Source: Undaria pinnatifida (Eukaryota; Sar; Phaeophyceae; Laminariales; Alariaceae). From it: a stretch of DNA of 64,000 nucleotides. A program made the translations under genes and the position numbers. Below the pieces are notes generated by a model. It made no database searches and was not told the DNA's origin. It worked only from the letters and a program-made list of their open reading frames with translations. The stretch lies in contig JABAKD010000009.1 in NCBI GenBank assembly GCA_012845835.1, forward strand, positions 14,106,274-14,170,273, given 5' to 3'. Below are positions 1-12,600 of the stretch, in pieces. The first letter of the stretch is position 1; every line of letters starts with the position of its first letter.

Positions 1-1503
1 GATAGCTGTTCAGCGGTGACTAGGTGGGCGCGGCCGGCAGCCGGGAAGACCACCCCTCTCGTGCGCGGTCTGTGCGTCCCTTCAAGCTATATTTGGCACT
101 GCAAAAAGGTGTCCGGCTCCACTTCTGTCCTTGAAACGTGGCGCTGCCGCTAAACTCCTGGAAGGGGTTAAGGTCACTGGTCACCGGCACGTAATGTATC
201 GCGCGTCCCATCGGCGTGGCCAGTCAACGTCACTCCCCTCTCGAGACGCGATTAAGACACGTGATTTATTGCAGTGCCAACGAATGACACTGCCTTTCTT
301 TTCCCTAGCTGTTCACTATTAATTTTGGAAGGTCGTACGAGCAAAAATCCGTACGAACAAGGCATCTAATACGAAGTACCAGGTCTGTACCAGGCAGGAA
401 CACTTTCCGGAATAGGGACACTACGTTAACAAATACCCTAGTACCTGATAGGAAATAACTACTACAGCTTATTTTGGCGTATATATATATAATGTCCTGT
501 GCCCCACCCACCTGTCCGACACCAGCAAGGCGGTGCCAGTTATTTTTTTTCGCTCCATGTTTTCCAAGTTTTCGCTCCACCTGTTTGAGCCGACCTCATT
601 TCAGTCCCAACGACACACACAACACCCGTCTAGGGCAACGCCAAAGCCAGGGCAAGCCGATCGGTCGCACCCGCTCGAAACACGCCTGCGCCAGCGCACG
701 ATCGCTGGCAACGAAATCCCACAACTAGTGCTACAGGCTGTTGCAATTTACAGTATCATTGCCGGTCCCTATCATCACCATACCAGCGAACCGTGAGAAC
801 AAACGAATAAACACGAGGCATCTAAAAAATTAATAGGTTCTACTGCATGCACCAGACACGATCAACCCCCAAGCACGACCACTCGGCGGCCAAGGTCAGC
901 GTCGGGGAATGTCACGGTGACACTGCCGTTGCCGCCGCTGTCCGTTTCGTCAAACACCCATGGTAGTTCATAGTCTAAAAGGGGGATCGTGCATGCGCCC
1001 TCAACCTCACCCTCATCCCCACTCTACGTACCGCTGCTTAGGGCCTTACTCGAGATATACTCAAGAAAGCCGCGAGGTCAAAGCAAGAAATGCATAACAA
1101 CAAACCGCTTCCGATAACACGATCTACCCACACACGCCTCGTCAAACATGCCGGGTAATACAACATGGAGACAACGATCTTATTCAAATCAATGAAACAC
1201 ACACGCACACTACGCAGACCGGTGGGTGGGTGGGTGGGTGGGTGGGTGAGCGGCTCAACATCATCTACTCTTCCGGACGAAAAACCGTAGCAAGCGTAAC
1301 GCACAAAATACTCGTTCGGCGCGCTCACGGACTTTCACCCGCCCAACCTACCTTTAGAGATCGAAAACACCAACGAACAGGTAACACGCATCCACCTCAG
1401 ACGAGGTTGGGGGCGAAGGCGAACGAAGTAACAAAAAAAAGGTAGACGAAACGAAACGCGCCGCATCTATGTCCACGGAAACACGAAACGGCTCCGCCCG
1501 TCA
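1..1503. other. 3' flank of the RING-H2 gene, no gene recognised
   Basis: Only short frames without family resemblance. One GGTG microsatellite and a few near-matches to TACCAGG. The 3' UTR of the RING-H2 gene must begin here but its end is not visible. Confidence 0.5.
1221..1249 (+). repeat. (GGTG)n microsatellite
   Basis: Seven GGTG units, 3' of the RING-H2 gene. Confidence 0.9.
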
Positions 1504-2331
1504 CTACCGCCCGCCCCCCGAATCCTGATATCTCCCGCAATCCCTAATCCGCTCCACCATGTCCCCCTTCTCGAGGCACCCCACCGTGCTCACGCCTAAC
1601 CTATTCATGATCGCCCGCAGATCTTTCACCGACATCCTCTCGAGGGTTTGCGCCGGCTGCGTCCGTCCCTGACCCGTTGCCCCCGACCCCGTCGGTGGTG
1701 GCGGAGGCGGAGGGGGGGAGGACTGTGAAGAAGGCTGCGACGAAGACTGCGACGCGGTACTATCCTCCCCCCGCCCCCCGGCCTCACCACTGTTGCCGCT
1801 GCGGCCACGACCGCCGCTCCCCCACCACCAGCCGCTTCTTCGCGCGCCGCCGCCGCCACCGCCACCGTCGCCGCCACCTTCGCCGCCGCCACCTTCGCCG
1901 CCGCCACCTTCGCCGCCGCCACCGCCAGTACCTCCAGCACCACCAACACCACCACCGCCGCCACCCCCGCCCCCCCTCGTCGACGGCGAGTCTCGCCTCT
2001 CCTCCGGCACGCTCTGCCCCTGCACCCCCTCCGCTCTCGTCCCCCACGGTGCTTGCCATTCAGCGCCGCCGCTGCTGCTACTGCCGCCATTGCCGCCGCC
2101 GCTTATGCCGTCGCCGTAACCGCCGCCATCGCCACCGCTGTAAGCGGGCGAAGCGCCGTGCGTGACGGTGATGAGGCGCGAGTTAATGACGCGTTCGAGG
2201 AGGTCGGCCTTCTCCAGGCAGCCGTCGACCTCGATGCCCATCTGGAGCATCAGGGCCCGGAGCTGGCGCATGGGCATCTGGGCCAGCTCTTCCGCATCGT
2301 ATTCGGGTGTCTCGGACGCGATAATCTCCAC
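1504..2331 (-). CDS. RING-H2 gene, exon 6 (ARMET-like repeats 2 and 3, stop)
   Basis: Begins VEIIASETPEYDAEEL after the acceptor cttaaaag (a second AG 6 nt later is also in phase) and ends at a stop at 1504-1506. Repeat 2 reads RQLRALMLQMGIEVDGCLEK and repeat 3 reads KDLRAIMNRLGVSTVGCLEK. The middle is mostly Gly with Ser/Pro patches, encoded by GGC/GGT-rich repeats that create long spurious frames on both strands. Confidence 0.87.
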   Translation of the reverse strand: MEIIASETPEYDAEELAQMPMRQLRALMLQMGIEVDGCLEKADLLERVINSRLITVTHGASPAYSGGDGGGYGDGISGGGNGGSSSSGGAEWQAPWGTRAEGVQGQSVPEERRDSPSTRGGGGGGGGGVGGAGGTGGGGGEGGGGEGGGGEGGGDGGGGGGGARRSGWWWGSGGRGRSGNSGEAGGRGEDSTASQSSSQPSSQSSPPPPPPPPTGSGATGQGRTQPAQTLERMSVKDLRAIMNRLGVSTVGCLEKGDMVERIRDCGRYQDSGGGR

Positions 2332-4415
2332 CTTTTAAGTTATCCGTTCCGTTCCAATGGGTTCCAATCCGTCCGGGGTTTGCGGTCGGTCCGGCCCCGT
2401 CGCGGGTTTTGTTTATTTTCCGGCGGCATTTAGGAGGCGGGGCGGGGTAAGGGGGGGGGGTAGGGGGCAGCGTGGGGGGAGGTATGGCAGATGTTCCACA
2501 TGGATATTGGGGGGGTGGCCACAATGAGGGGGCCGTGCAAACGGTAGTCCCATAGTAGCTACACGCCCATGATTACACTGCCGCGAGGAGTATAATATAC
2601 ACTGTTACTACAAGCAAAACTTAAAAATAACACCAACATCACCGCCAACCGACATCCTGACGTAGGACCAAATCGGCAACAAATCCGAAACACAATTTTT
2701 TCAAAACTGATTTATCTGGCAAAATGAGGCGGACAAGGTTAAGCGGACGTAGGGAGAGTGAGGTGCGGCTCCTGGAGCTGGCCCGCCAACGGCTTTAATG
2801 GAATAGATTCCAGTGCCAGGCCAATCAACCAACCTAAACTCTTCGATTTAGCTTGTCTCACCGAACTGTGCAGAAATATACAACAGCTAGTCGTTCAGCG
2901 GATGGTTCGACGGGGTATTTGCGACGTACAGATGACTGGAAAAAAATACGGGGAGATTTCACGTAGGTCGATACGGACTTCGCCCATCTCCATCTGCACA
3001 TGGTGCATCGAATGCGTCCGACCATTTCACTTCGTCAGCTATCCATCTCGGCAAAAACCAAATCCAAAGCATTATCAAAAAGCCGAAATGGTGAGTATTG
3101 ATAAATGGCCAACTTGTCCAGAAGACCAGTGGTACGTTAAGTCAGACAGATCTCTCGCAATACTATGTGGCCTGTCGAACAAGGACCTTCAGGACTGGGT
3201 GTTCGCCACCTAGTCGTCGAGCGGCTTTCTAAAAATGGTTCGAGGTTGGTTTTTGCCGAGTTCAATAGCTGACCGAGAGAAATGGTCGGACTCTGTCGGT
3301 ACATTTCAGATGGAGAAGAGCGAGAGAGTCAACAAAAATCTTCAGCCGCCTAGACGAGACGGTTGGGACTCTAAATACTTCTCTTCAAACAAGAGTGTTC
3401 GTTGTTCCACCTGGCAATAAGCCGTTATCACCTTCACCTACCAGCGGTCTGCGTCTCCTACTGCTTCAGGTACACAAAACCAAACAAAATTGTCATCATA
3501 GTTGGTCCAGAAGGCCATGACGCCTTGCAAACCGGCCGGCACCTTAGGCAAAAAGGGCCTGTCCTACGCTGTTGTGGGAGGGATATTTCGGTGACGCCAT
3601 CTACCGATGTTATCAGTCTACTTTCGACGGTATTTCCTCTCCGTACAAGAGAGCTCCTTGTTCCATTTCGTCGTCATCAGCGGTTAGCATCCCCACAGGC
3701 TTGCGCTCACGCCTCCTTCTGACGTAGGCGCGCATCACGAAACCGAAGCCTTGGACGCACGCCACGATACCGTAGAGGTACCACCTCTTCGGCCATTTTC
3801 TGTTTCTGCATGACGATGCTCCTTAACCCATCTTGACCCAAAAACCGTCGGAAAAATCGTTCGTTTTTAGCACAATTATTACTGTTTTGTATACCTGGAA
3901 CACGGATTCCTTGCATCGGATTGCGCTTTAGGGTTTTGCCTGAAATCAGTTTCTGGGTCAGGTATAGAAGCGCTCCTGAGGTGAGGAGCTCCAGAAAAAG
4001 AGGCGTGCACCTCGACCGTAGCCTGTGCCGTTGGTTTTTTCAGAGGAACGCAGATCTACGTGGCCTCCGGAACACCCAACTTCGCTTTCGTTCTGCGTGC
4101 CTCCATGAGAAGGGGGTGCGCAAAAGGAAAGCGAAGCTTGTCGTTTCAGTGGGCACGGGAGTAGTAACGGTGACGCCGGTAGGGACAGCTCGCGCTGTCG
4201 CGAAAGATACGCCGGCTGGCGCTGGATTGCGGATGCTATTGAGTTAAAATGACAAACGACATGTATGAAAACAAGTGCAAGTGTGGTGAGCAACACCACC
4301 AGTAAGCCCCAACTCGTCCGTCCCTGTGGACCCTGACCATGTGAAAATCAGCTACGTACAGCTTTTGCAATCAGCAAATGTAAGCCACCGGCAGACAGAA
4401 ACACAGGCAGGCAAG

Positions 4416-4450
<35 letters not shown>

Positions 4451-7400
4451 CTAGCCACATTAAAATATTGGAAGCCTGTACGCACCCCGCTCTGAAAACA
4501 CTTTTTTTGCCTTGCAAGCCAAAAAACGGCCTCGGTCCCTTTGTTCCCTCGTTCTTGCCTCATTATAAGTGCCGGTAGCGTTAATCTAGGGGGTTTCGCA
4601 ACGGCTGTCCGTTCGCCAAGGGGCTAGAGTGCCGTCAATCAGTCGATGTCTTTGACCGAGAGCGTAAGCGTGTAAAACCAACCAATCCCCGAACCGCGGT
4701 TTTCGACTTCGTGTGCATTATTAAAGCTTACCGTTCCGGAGTTGACGATGCACCGCACGATGTCCGCCTTCTCGAGGCAGCCCGCGATGTCAACGTTCTG
4801 CGCTCGAGCGAGGTTGCGTATCTGGCGAAACCGTGTTCCCAAGGTGACGATCGCGGAGCATCGGAGAGCACGCAAAAAAAAAAAACGGATATCGGAATCG
4901 TTATACAGTCGTAGTCCCGCGATGTGTTGCGGTACCGGTCTGGCAGTAGCCTTCAGCGCGGGGTGCCCAGTTTAGTGCGGGAAACAAGCAAAGCAAAGCG
5001 AAAATCAGCATCGGCATACTGTACGAGCGTAAAAAAAAGTTGAACGAGTAAAATCTGGGGTTTGTGGAACGGGAATGGATGTTAATATATTTGGAAGGCA
5101 TGTTTATTAGGGGATACACACGAGTATGAGAGAACCGAGTTTGATGAAGATGAGCTTCCATCATAGAGAAAGACAAAGGACACGGCGGGGAGTAGAAAAG
5201 CAAAGCACATACGACGTACGTCCGAGCATACCAGGTAGAAAACTGGAAGGGTATCTGATCTGTCGCGGCCCCGCCTAAACGGGGTATCGTCTAGACCGGG
5301 GCGCCCCAGTTCAGTGCGATGAACATCGTAGTTATCGCACGCTAGGGGGTGCAGCAGACTTTTGAAAAATTTTCTGAGCTCCCACCATGAGGATGATATC
5401 TTTCAATATCTCGCCATCACCATCACCCGAAACATGGCTTCGAAGGCATTCGTTCGCGCATCCCGACCACCACTTCCGCGCGTTCATCCTAAAACAAACA
5501 TATATATTCGTAAAATGATCATGCTAGAACCAACCAACAGGTCCACCACGCTTGAGGAGCTCAACCGGAAAATAAATAAATAACCCAAGAAGTGTACCCA
5601 ACTCCTACCGTTGGATGACTTTCTTTTTTCGCCGCTTCTCAACACCTCGTCCCGCAGAGCAAGCACACAGCAGCTCTCCAGGGATAAAATCGGGATCCCA
5701 TTTCAGTGCGGGTATCACCATCATCCGGCAGGGTACTGCCGCACTGACGAGGGGCCAAGACCGCGCTTCTACGTCAGCATCGACAGCCATCAAAAGGAGG
5801 TGGTCCCAAACAAAACAAAAAAAAGTTCACGCGCAGTCAGTAACAATAGTTTCATCGCCCACCCCACCATCACTACCTATATACCCCCAAAATCCCCACC
5901 ACGAAGAAAAAAAAAGGATTCAACTCGTCCATTGCTCCATGATGAACAACAGCGGCCCGAAGATAACCGCCGTGCGGAGGGAGGCAGGCAGGGAAGAAGG
6001 GAGGGACGGGTGGGACGGAGGAGCCCCCACCCCACCCCACCCTACCCCACCCCCGGACTTACGAGGAAAAAGACCATCGACGTCGCCAATTGAATAAACC
6101 TACAACGACAGTATCGGCTTTGTCTTGTCGGGAAGCCGCGCGGCGCTCGGGGCCATGTTCCCGACTCAGCCGACGCACAACGCCAATCGCTTCACACCTA
6201 TTTTGCTATTCCGCTCCATCAGAGTAGGGTTTCGGGACAGCCGCTACCTCCACCGCCACTGCCACCGCCACCACCACCGCTACCATCACCGCACGGCGTT
6301 GGTACCCAGGGGAGGGGTTTCAACGGCCCGAAACGACGGAAACAAAACCCTCCACAGCAAATAGAACATGGCACTCCTTACACCTGTCCTTCACGCTCAA
6401 CTATTTCAAGCACCAGGCCAGTGCTTGGGGGGGGCAGGACTTCGGGGCAGCCCAACGTCGTCGAGACGCGGCGGTACAATTTTTTTCCTGGTCGCTATAT
6501 GACCCGTGCTGCGATATATACATATAATATAGGGGTAGCGCTTTTCGGCCAAAATGCCTCAATATCGCTGGAACACCCGACGCATGCTACGATAGAGGTA
6601 GTAGCACTTTCGGGTGAAATATTTTCTGAATGACTGCGCTCCTTAACCCCAATTCGTCGCCATTCCGATACTTTTTTTTATTACTCGCAAAAAAAAATCG
6701 TTTGAAATACCCAGGACATGGGAAGGTTTACCGGGTTGTTATAAGCACTCCCCCCCTCCCCCCCCAAAAAAAAACACACACACACACAAACACAGTTTTC
6801 AGAGGTGACTTCCATTATTGGGATTTTCAAAACCATGGAACCAACCCAACCTACAAACCCCAACCCTACCCCATACGAAATACCGGTCGAAGTGCCCTCT
6901 AATGACGTCATAGTGACGTACGGCCACCGGGGTGAAATGGTTGCAAAAAAACAAACAATATTGTGTATAGCTTTTGAGAGAGGTATGGTAGTATAGATGG
7001 ACCTATTCAGAGGATACCTTGCCGCTTTTTCGAGAAAATGGTTGACACACTCTTTAAACTATATACCTGGTATACCCTAACCCTATTACCCAAATGAAAC
7101 GCGACCAGCCAATGTAGGGTGAAACCCTCTCTGTCTTGTGCACAGCGTGAGCCAACCATCGTCTCGAAAAAGTGGTAAGCTCTGCTGCCTCCTCAAGTTA
7201 GTAGCCCCAGGAAAAAAAAAGAAGGAAGAAACTCCACCATACCATGCGAGCACCGTTGGGGCCTAGTCGTCACAATGCTCACAGTACGCCAGACGCGTGC
7301 TTCGTACGACAGGAGGGGTGCGCCACCTTTTTTCTCAGGCTCCTCAATTCAGGCGCTCAACGCCTCCACGACTGGAAAACCGTTTTTGGGGACAAAACTA

Positions 7401-9559
7401 CTTGGGAGAAATGGTATAGGGAAGGGTTTCGGGGTCCTAAAGGGGTTAACCCCTTTAGAGCCCCCAAACCCCTCCCTACACTAATTCCAAGTACTTTTGT
7501 CCCCAAAAAGGGTTTCCAGTTGTCAAGGGGTTGAAACACTCCCCAAAAACTGATCTGGAGATAAATAAAACCGCTACAAAGTATACACCGGACGGAAAAA
7601 TCCCAATAGCCTAGGTACGTACAGAAAGGAGAATCGTGCAAGAAAAATTGTCTATTTCCGACGATTTAGGGTCAAGGAGCAGCCCCGTCGTGCAGAAAAA
7701 AAAAGGGGGGCCCAAAAGAGCTACTTCTATCGTAGCACGCGTTGCCATGGCGCGCGGTGCTCTTCGGGTAGCACTACGTAATTCATTTTTTTTCCTCAAA
7801 AAGTTGAGCGTTTCGTGCGAGGTACGTGAGATCCTCTGGTGCAGCGAGTGGGTACAAACCCGATTTATAACGCATTTACAGCCGGAAACCCCTTTGTGGG
7901 GAAAACAAAAAAATACTTTCAAGTTAGTATACGAAGGGATTTTGGGGCTCTCTATGAAGGGGGTTAAGAGCGCCCCGTGACAAAACCGAAACAAGCGCTC
8001 TTAACGACGCATTGCTCTTACGGTGTCTGTAGTGCGAAATGTACAGCGTTTTGCGTAGGCGGGACAAGCCAATTTGACCGCTCTTGAGTCCCGAATGCTC
8101 TTATCCTGGGCGCTCTTAAAGCGGGGTACAGAGAAAAAGCCTCAAAAGCAATACTAATAGGTGCACGCTTCCCGTACTAGTACTACCACGCGTCGTATAC
8201 GAGGCCCCCAATGGGCCAAAATAAGATAAAACGTCACCTGCGGAATGGAGAGAGAGTCCAACTCTCTGCGGCGGTAGCGCGGCCGCCTCCCCCGCATCCG
8301 CACCCTTCGCTCCCTCTCGTAGTTACGGTCCTCCGTCTCCAGCTCGAAGCGACACACGGGACACGTGCAGTGCAGCTCCAGCCACTCCCACACGCACTCT
8401 GCACGGGAACGGGAAAGGACCACGGGACCGATTAATCAGGGGGAACCGTCACGGGGGAGCGGTGACGGAATCGAGCACGGGACCGAACGCGTTCACGCCG
8501 GACACCCTTCGGCGCGTCAACCAATGCTGGGAGTCACTCAGGTCTAGCGACCAAAAAACGGCAAGCAAGTGTGCCGCTTCATCACCTAACCGGACGAGGG
8601 AGCAGCAGCAGCAGCAGCAGCACTGCACAATATCACCAATCTGCGCGCGCTTCGTACCCTGGTACCATCTTTCTCCATGACACTTCAGACAAATCCTGCA
8701 CCCTTTTTAGCCCGGGCTTCCTCGTGTAGGCCAATGCGGTAATCGATAGACCGTCGCTTTAAAATCGAAGCTATTCCCTCTCAAGTCCCGCAACGGGGGT
8801 AACACGGTAAAAACTCACGCAAACACTCAAGTCATGCATAACAAGTGCTGTAATGCAATGTCATCTTATATCAGGTTTTGTGATAACATATGAAACCTTA
8901 CCAAAAACGAGCGACTAGTACGCAGCTTTGCAAAGATGAGCATCGACCCTAACTTCGTCGAACTCACAGCTGACGCTGTTATCAATAGTGATTATATTCA
9001 CTACACTTGGTCTACAAAAGACAACCCGTGGGCCTTTAATTTGACTTCCGGAGAGCAACCCCAAACCAACTCCGACCCAACTCACAGCCGCAACGCCCAA
9101 CGCGCAGAACAGCAGCTATACACGGCATACATGGGTACCCAAACATGGCAAAATTCGAAAAAAAACAAACCATCAAGTACCTCGAACTTTGTCATAATAC
9201 AAAACAAACAGACGCACGCACGCTCTGCGGCGGTGTCACGACGGCAGCCGGCGACCCAACAACAACAAGGGCTGCAGTGGCTTCTTGGAAGGGGGGAGGG
9301 CGGAGGGGGGGGGGGGGGGGGGAGGGGGGCGGGTGCAAGAAAGGGGAGAGGGGGGGGCTGTGGACGCTCGCTCCATCCACCCACCTCGGTGGAAGATATG
9401 CGCGCACGGGAGCTTCACCACCTTTTCTCCGAGCTCGTGGTCCTCTAGGCACACGCTGCACGAGCGATTTGACTCCTCGGCCAGATCATGTGCTGCGATC
9501 TGTGTTCCCCACGGCCCAAAACAAATCACATAATGGTAACCATCATCACCATCATCATT

Positions 9560-9615
<56 letters not shown>

Positions 9616-12600
9616 TATCATCATCACCATCATCATCATCATCGTCATCATATCATCATCACCATCACCATCATCATCATCGTCATCATCCGCCCATAAC
9701 CAAACATGTATAACGACATGACGGCTCGTCACCACCACACGAGCACCGGCCACGGGCACACGCTGCGCGTACGGCCCACGCATTCCACCCTAAAAAACTA
9801 CCGGCAGTGGTTGCGGTATGTCTCAAGTACGCGTTCGCCACGTTCTTTTTTTTCTATAGCTGTCATCCGTCACACCGCTAAAAACTGCCGTTGTTATAAG
9901 CATACATACTTCGTATGTGCCTATTATGTCTTACAACCAGCAGCACGGGGTTTCTATATACCTGGTACGCGTGACCGAGGCCGTAACCGTAACTAGATTC
10001 GTTCCTGTTCGCCTCTACATTACTATTATGCCGCGTACTATGATAGACGAAGCACTTTTGGGCCAAAGCATTTTCCGATATCGAGACTCCTTAAACACAG
10101 AATCGTCGGAATTGTCATTCTTGTGGTGCAAAATTATCGTTCTTGTATACCTGGGCCACGCGCGCTACGAAAGGCGTAGCACTCATGGGCCAAGACATTT
10201 TCCGATACCGAGACTCCTTAAATCCAAAATCGTCCGAATTGTCATTCTTGTGTCGCAAAAATAATCGTTTTTCTATATACCTGGGCCACGCGCGCTACGA
10301 TAGACGTAGCACTCATGGCCAAGGTATTTTCCGATACCGAGACTCCTTAAACCAAAAATCGTCGAAATTGTTATTCTTGCGGTGCAAAATGATCGTTTTT
10401 GTATACCTGGGCCACGGGTTTGTTCACCGCATTGCAATTTCAGCCTGCACCAAGACGGTTTTGGGATAATATGGCAGGGTATTAGACCTTCTCAAGTGAG
10501 GACCTCCAAGAAAAAAAAAAAAAAAAAAGTGCACCCTCCACGGTAGCATTTGTCTCGTGAATTCTAAAAAAGTTTAGCATTAGCAGACAGAAAATAAGGC
10601 TAAATAAACCCTTGTACTACTGCAAAATTTCACCCCACATTAATTCAAGTGCTCAGCACCTTAAAAAAACGAGGTTGCAGCTCCAACCGGGATGGGAAAA
10701 AAAAAAGCTACTGTAAGGTTTCCACGTCAAGAGACGGCTTCGTTTGCGCCGCGGCCGAGGCTCACGTTGACCTCCGGAATGTTTTTCAGGGCCGACCGGC
10801 TGGCGGGGGGTGGCCCTCGCTCTCTCCGCTCCTGCTCCTGCTCCCTGCAAAGTTAAGCACGCCCGTCGTGAAACGAAAAAACGGCAAAAACAAAAAGCAA
10901 GCAACCAACAACAAAAAGACAAAAAATACAGGAAAAACAGGGAAAAAATCATCCAAGCGCTCTGGATCTCAACTCCCGGAACCCGTGTAAAAACCATACA
11001 TACAACAAAGACTACCTGGTACCTGACTGACACCATGGCTAATGTCACCCCGGCCGGCAACGCATGGATCCGTTGGGCTGGAAACCTACGGACCGTTTGG
11101 GTGCAAGCGGGGCGAACAGCGCCGTCCGCTCGTCGACGGGCGGACGGGGGGCAACACGCAATGTCTCCGACGATGCACTTGGAAACTCATCGGGTCTACC
11201 TAGCAGTATACACCCCGACGGGGGATATTTGGATCGTTTGGCGTCGTTTGGGGCGCAAGCTCCGGTGGTGGTTCACCCTCGTTTAAATCACAGGGCGATC
11301 ATTTAAGGAGCTCTGTACCCTCCACCAAGGCTACTCTGGGGGGAGGGACCCTCACGTTCACCGCCGCGTTTGAGACACCCGCACGAACGACGCGGCAACT
11401 CGCCGACGAAAAGAGCTCGAGGCGTTTTTTTTCGCCAAGCGGACTGATTCGACGATACTCCCCCCACCCAAAAAAAAGCGATTTTCTTTACCGGCCGTTT
11501 TATGGCTGCTTCACATGAGGAAGGATGTTATGCAAAAAACGTCGGTCACATACTTTCTTGTTTGCAAAGGACTGTCGAACGATGGCGTCGGGGTGGCAAA
11601 AGGGCACACAGAAGATACGCCCGGGAGCTGGCTTCAAAACCGGCGATTTCGTTCAAGAAAAGTTGAGGGGGCTACCGTACAACGACTCAGCGTATATACA
11701 ACAGCTCACCATTCCATCGCGGATTCACATCTCAAAATTTACACCGCACGAAAGCTTCCACCCATGTCCAATTCCTAAAAAAAGAATCCTGGTCAAATAA
11801 ATAACAGTGTTTTGTCCATTTGTAGGGAGTTCGGTACTAAAAGAGTGAAGACCGCAGAAGGAACTGGGGGGGGGGGACTCTCGCAAGTGACCCCGACCCA
11901 CTGCCTCCAAACGCTACAACACCCCCCCCCCACCCCCCCCACCGTAGCTTTGGAGGTGTGTCTATTAGGCGTAGGAACGGTGCTCCGTCTCGAAAGGGAT
12001 GCGTGGTCAATGGTCACACGATTACCATGGCAAGCAACAAATGAGTACCTCCCCCTTAACATGCCCCCCCCCCAAGCCGTAGCCTAGGACTCAACCCAAA
12101 GAACGACTTTGAGGAATGACGTACGCAAAACGATACCAGCATATGCTTAACTTGATCAACAAGCCCACGTGATAGCCTACCAATGCTGATATTTCTGCAA
12201 CTCGGGAATCGGATTCCAACGTTATGTCGTAGTCCCTGAGATAGAGGACCCCGTCGGACAGAAGCAAGCATGTTGCCCAACAAAGGCTGTATTTTGTCGT
12301 ATGATAGCACGGTCCACGGGGTGGGGAAACATCGCGTCTACTACCGTGTAACAAAATACACCACTAATACGGAAACGTACGGAAACGTAAGTACCGTTTC
12401 GGTTCCGTTCTTACTCTGCCGTTCATGAGTGGTGCTACATACCACGTACCAGACACGATTTTGACAATCGCATCGAAGACATTGCGGTTAACCAAACGGC
12501 CTTTCCATTTCCGTCCAGAGCGCGACATGTATACCTAGTAGACGCGCTTCTTCTAATCGCATCGGGGACATCGCGTGCTTCCCCGCCCGTTGACAAGCAG

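Noticed and set aside
11064-11306. Plus-strand frame of 80 codons with coding-like composition
   Set aside because: No Met at its start, no recognisable family, lies inside a repeat-rich intron of the opposite-strand gene, and has no partner exons with matching phase. A short captured exon cannot be excluded.
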